From assembly GCF_003364255.1 (NCBI RefSeq), contig NZ_NXLR01000002.1, forward strand, positions 1-64,000: DNA of 64,000 bases, given 5' to 3'. A model generated the notes under the pieces. It had not been told where the DNA came from. It saw only the letters and a program-made list of their open reading frames with translations, and made no database searches. Position 1 is the stretch's first letter; each line of letters begins with the position of its first letter. Both the position numbers and the translations under genes were made by a program. Below, piece by piece: positions 62,889-64,000 of the stretch. This DNA is from Helicobacter marmotae (lineage in GTDB: Bacteria; Campylobacterota; Campylobacteria; Campylobacterales; Helicobacteraceae).

Positions 62889-63930
62889 CCTTATTAACCC
62901 TGAGATTCTAAAACATCTTAGCAGCAGTGATAAGAGTGTTTTATTAGAATCTCTCGCTACATTAATACAAAGCACCTATGGCACAGAAGAGGAATTTAAA
63001 AGGCTACAGAATGAATTTAATAGCCTAAAGGCACTCTATGAGTGGGTGCTAGAGCTGCTCCCGCAGGCTATTTGTGTGTTGGAATCTGATGGAAGTGTTT
63101 TTTATCAAAATGCCGCTTCAAGGGAGATTGCAGATATATTTGAGGGGGTTGGGCATTTATGCGAGGGTGAGAGAGAAGTAGCTTATGGGGATCAGTTCTA
63201 TCTCTTGCAAGTGAATACCAAAAATGACAAAAAGCTTATAAGTGCTACCAATATTACTAATCAAAAACGTCAAGAGCGCCTTGCTTCTATGGGGCAAATC
63301 TCTGCACATCTTGCCCATGAGATTCGTAATCCTATAGGCTCTATCTCACTGCTTACCTCTACACTTTTGAAACGAACTCAAGTAGAAGCCAAACCGCTTG
63401 TGATAGAGATTAAAAAGGCTATATGGCGTGTAGAGCGGCTGATTAATACGACTTTACTTTGGGCAAAGGGCGTAAAGGCAAATCGTGCGTTATATGCTTT
63501 GAGTGATTTTGAAAATGAGCTTAGCCAAAGTGTGGGGTATTATACATATTCTAAGCCTATTGATTTTATCTTTGAGTTAGAGAAGCATAGGGATTTAGCA
63601 ATATTAGCAGATTTTGATTTATTAAATATTGTGCTGCAAAACTTCCTATCTAACGCCATTGACGCGATTGAAGAGGGGGAATGTGAGAGTGGAGTAGTGC
63701 ATGTGAGTTTTGTTGAAGAAGAAGATTTTTGGTGTTTTGTCTTTTATGATAATGGAGTTGGCATTATGGATAAAAATATGCTTTTTGAGCCATTTAAGAC
63801 AACCAAACTCAAAGGGAATGGCTTAGGCTTAGCGCTCTCTTGGCAAATTATCCAAGCACATAATGGTGTTATCTTGCTTGAAGATGAGAGGGAGCATAAA
63901 TCTTTTTATGTCAAAATTGCTAAAAGCTAA
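62878..63930 (+). CDS. flgS: Flagellar sensor histidine kinase FlgS
   Basis: 350 aa from ATG 62878; an upstream open stretch in this frame lies inside flgJ. No membrane helix, so cytosolic. A PAS-like region (about 55-125) is followed by His147 in [13 protein letters not shown], the N box [19 protein letters not shown] and [10 protein letters not shown]. FlgS phosphorylates FlgR to activate sigma-54 flagellar genes in response to the export apparatus. The start [19 protein letters not shown] resembles the H. pylori protein. Confidence 0.92.
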   Translation: MENSLINPEILKHLSSSDKSVLLESLATLIQSTYGTEEEFKRLQNEFNSLKALYEWVLELLPQAICVLESDGSVFYQNAASREIADIFEGVGHLCEGEREVAYGDQFYLLQVNTKNDKKLISATNITNQKRQERLASMGQISAHLAHEIRNPIGSISLLTSTLLKRTQVEAKPLVIEIKKAIWRVERLINTTLLWAKGVKANRALYALSDFENELSQSVGYYTYSKPIDFIFELEKHRDLAILADFDLLNIVLQNFLSNAIDAIEEGECESGVVHVSFVEEEDFWCFVFYDNGVGIMDKNMLFEPFKTTKLKGNGLGLALSWQIIQAHNGVILLEDEREHKSFYVKIAKS

Positions 63931-63941
63931 AAGCGTGCTGT

Positions 63942-63947
63942 TATAAT
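63942..63947 (+). promoter_or_regulatory. -10 box before the last gene
   Basis: TATAAT within GCTGTTATAATATAGCAGC, an imperfect palindrome, 27 bases before ATG 63974. Confidence 0.5.
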
Positions 63948-63973
63948 ATAGCAGCTTATGCAAGGAGAGGAAA

Positions 63974-64000
63974 TGCGGATTACAAAGATAAAGCCTGCAA
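63974..64000 (+). CDS. Start of an unidentified gene, cut by the window edge
   Basis: ATG with AAGGAGAGG upstream; only MRITKIKPA is visible. It has its own promoter candidate. No function can be given. Confidence 0.55.

Noticed and set aside
1-64000. CRISPR array, phage, insertion sequence or rRNA operon
   Set aside because: No regularly spaced direct repeats, no transposase, integrase or phage structural gene and no rRNA sequence were seen.

Overview
The window looks like a chromosomal stretch of a Helicobacter species, probably of the enterohepatic type, although the sequence does not settle the species. The pointers are the AT-rich composition, a flgI / flgJ-like / flgS flagellar block, paired cysteine-rich Sel1 (Hcp-like) proteins, histidine kinases of the H-x-W-R-Q-P type, legionaminic-acid-type glycan genes and an unusually large number of poly-G/poly-C tracts. 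No rRNA, CRISPR array, phage or recognisable insertion sequence is present. There is one tRNA, tRNA-Pro(GGG).

Layout. 0-5 kb: a membrane sulfatase-like protein, then a minus-strand pgk / MFS transporter / DUF455 run. 5.1-13.5 kb: a hydrogenase-maturation operon, hypF-hypB-hypC-hypD-hypE. It is interrupted by a family 25 glycosyltransferase joined in frame to hypD through a 13-G tract, and by an SF1 helicase between hypD and hypE. 13.5-21.4 kb: RRM protein, LolC/E-type permease and secA on the minus strand; lolA, trpE and a fused trpGD on the plus strand. 21.4-26.6 kb: a segment bounded by 151-bp inverted repeats that holds a beta-barrel protein, two Sel1 proteins and much dispersed repeat DNA. 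26.5-37.2 kb: a phase-OFF radical SAM gene, murI, rho, a two-component system with a coiled-coil partner, uvrC, a DciA-like gene, a small lipoprotein and nadB. 37.5-38.0 kb: a RelE/ParE-type toxin-antitoxin pair.

38.3-61.1 kb is a surface-glycan or flagellin-glycan locus. Its plus-strand arm makes a dTDP-3-acetamido-3,6-dideoxyhexose (rmlB, fdtA, fdtC, fdtB) and carries two GT2 glycosyltransferases. The middle has PtmE-like and PtmG/PseA-like genes and two methyltransferases. The minus-strand arm has two NeuC-type epimerases, a PIG-L deacetylase, a HAD phosphatase, two ATP-grasp ligases, a DegT aminotransferase, a sugar epimerase, two methyltransferases and a formyltransferase. The window ends with tRNA-Pro and flgI / flgJ-like / flgS.

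The dominant theme is phase variation. I count 15 homopolymeric G/C tracts of 9-14 bases, 12 of them between 40 and 60.6 kb. In this copy six genes are switched off by frameshift: radical SAM, amidotransferase, methyltransferase at 47.8 kb, ATP-grasp at 57.7 kb, TylF-like methyltransferase and formyltransferase. Two have alternative C-termini (the acetyltransferase and a GT2), and four are on (methyltransferases at 40.9, 48.6 and 58.1 kb; the deacetylase). The GT25-HypD tract is in the fusion frame. Several tracts in unrelated genes share the flanks TTAAC-G(n)-ATA. A second theme is a family of dispersed repeats that fills intergenic gaps and in one case lies in frame inside a methyltransferase gene.
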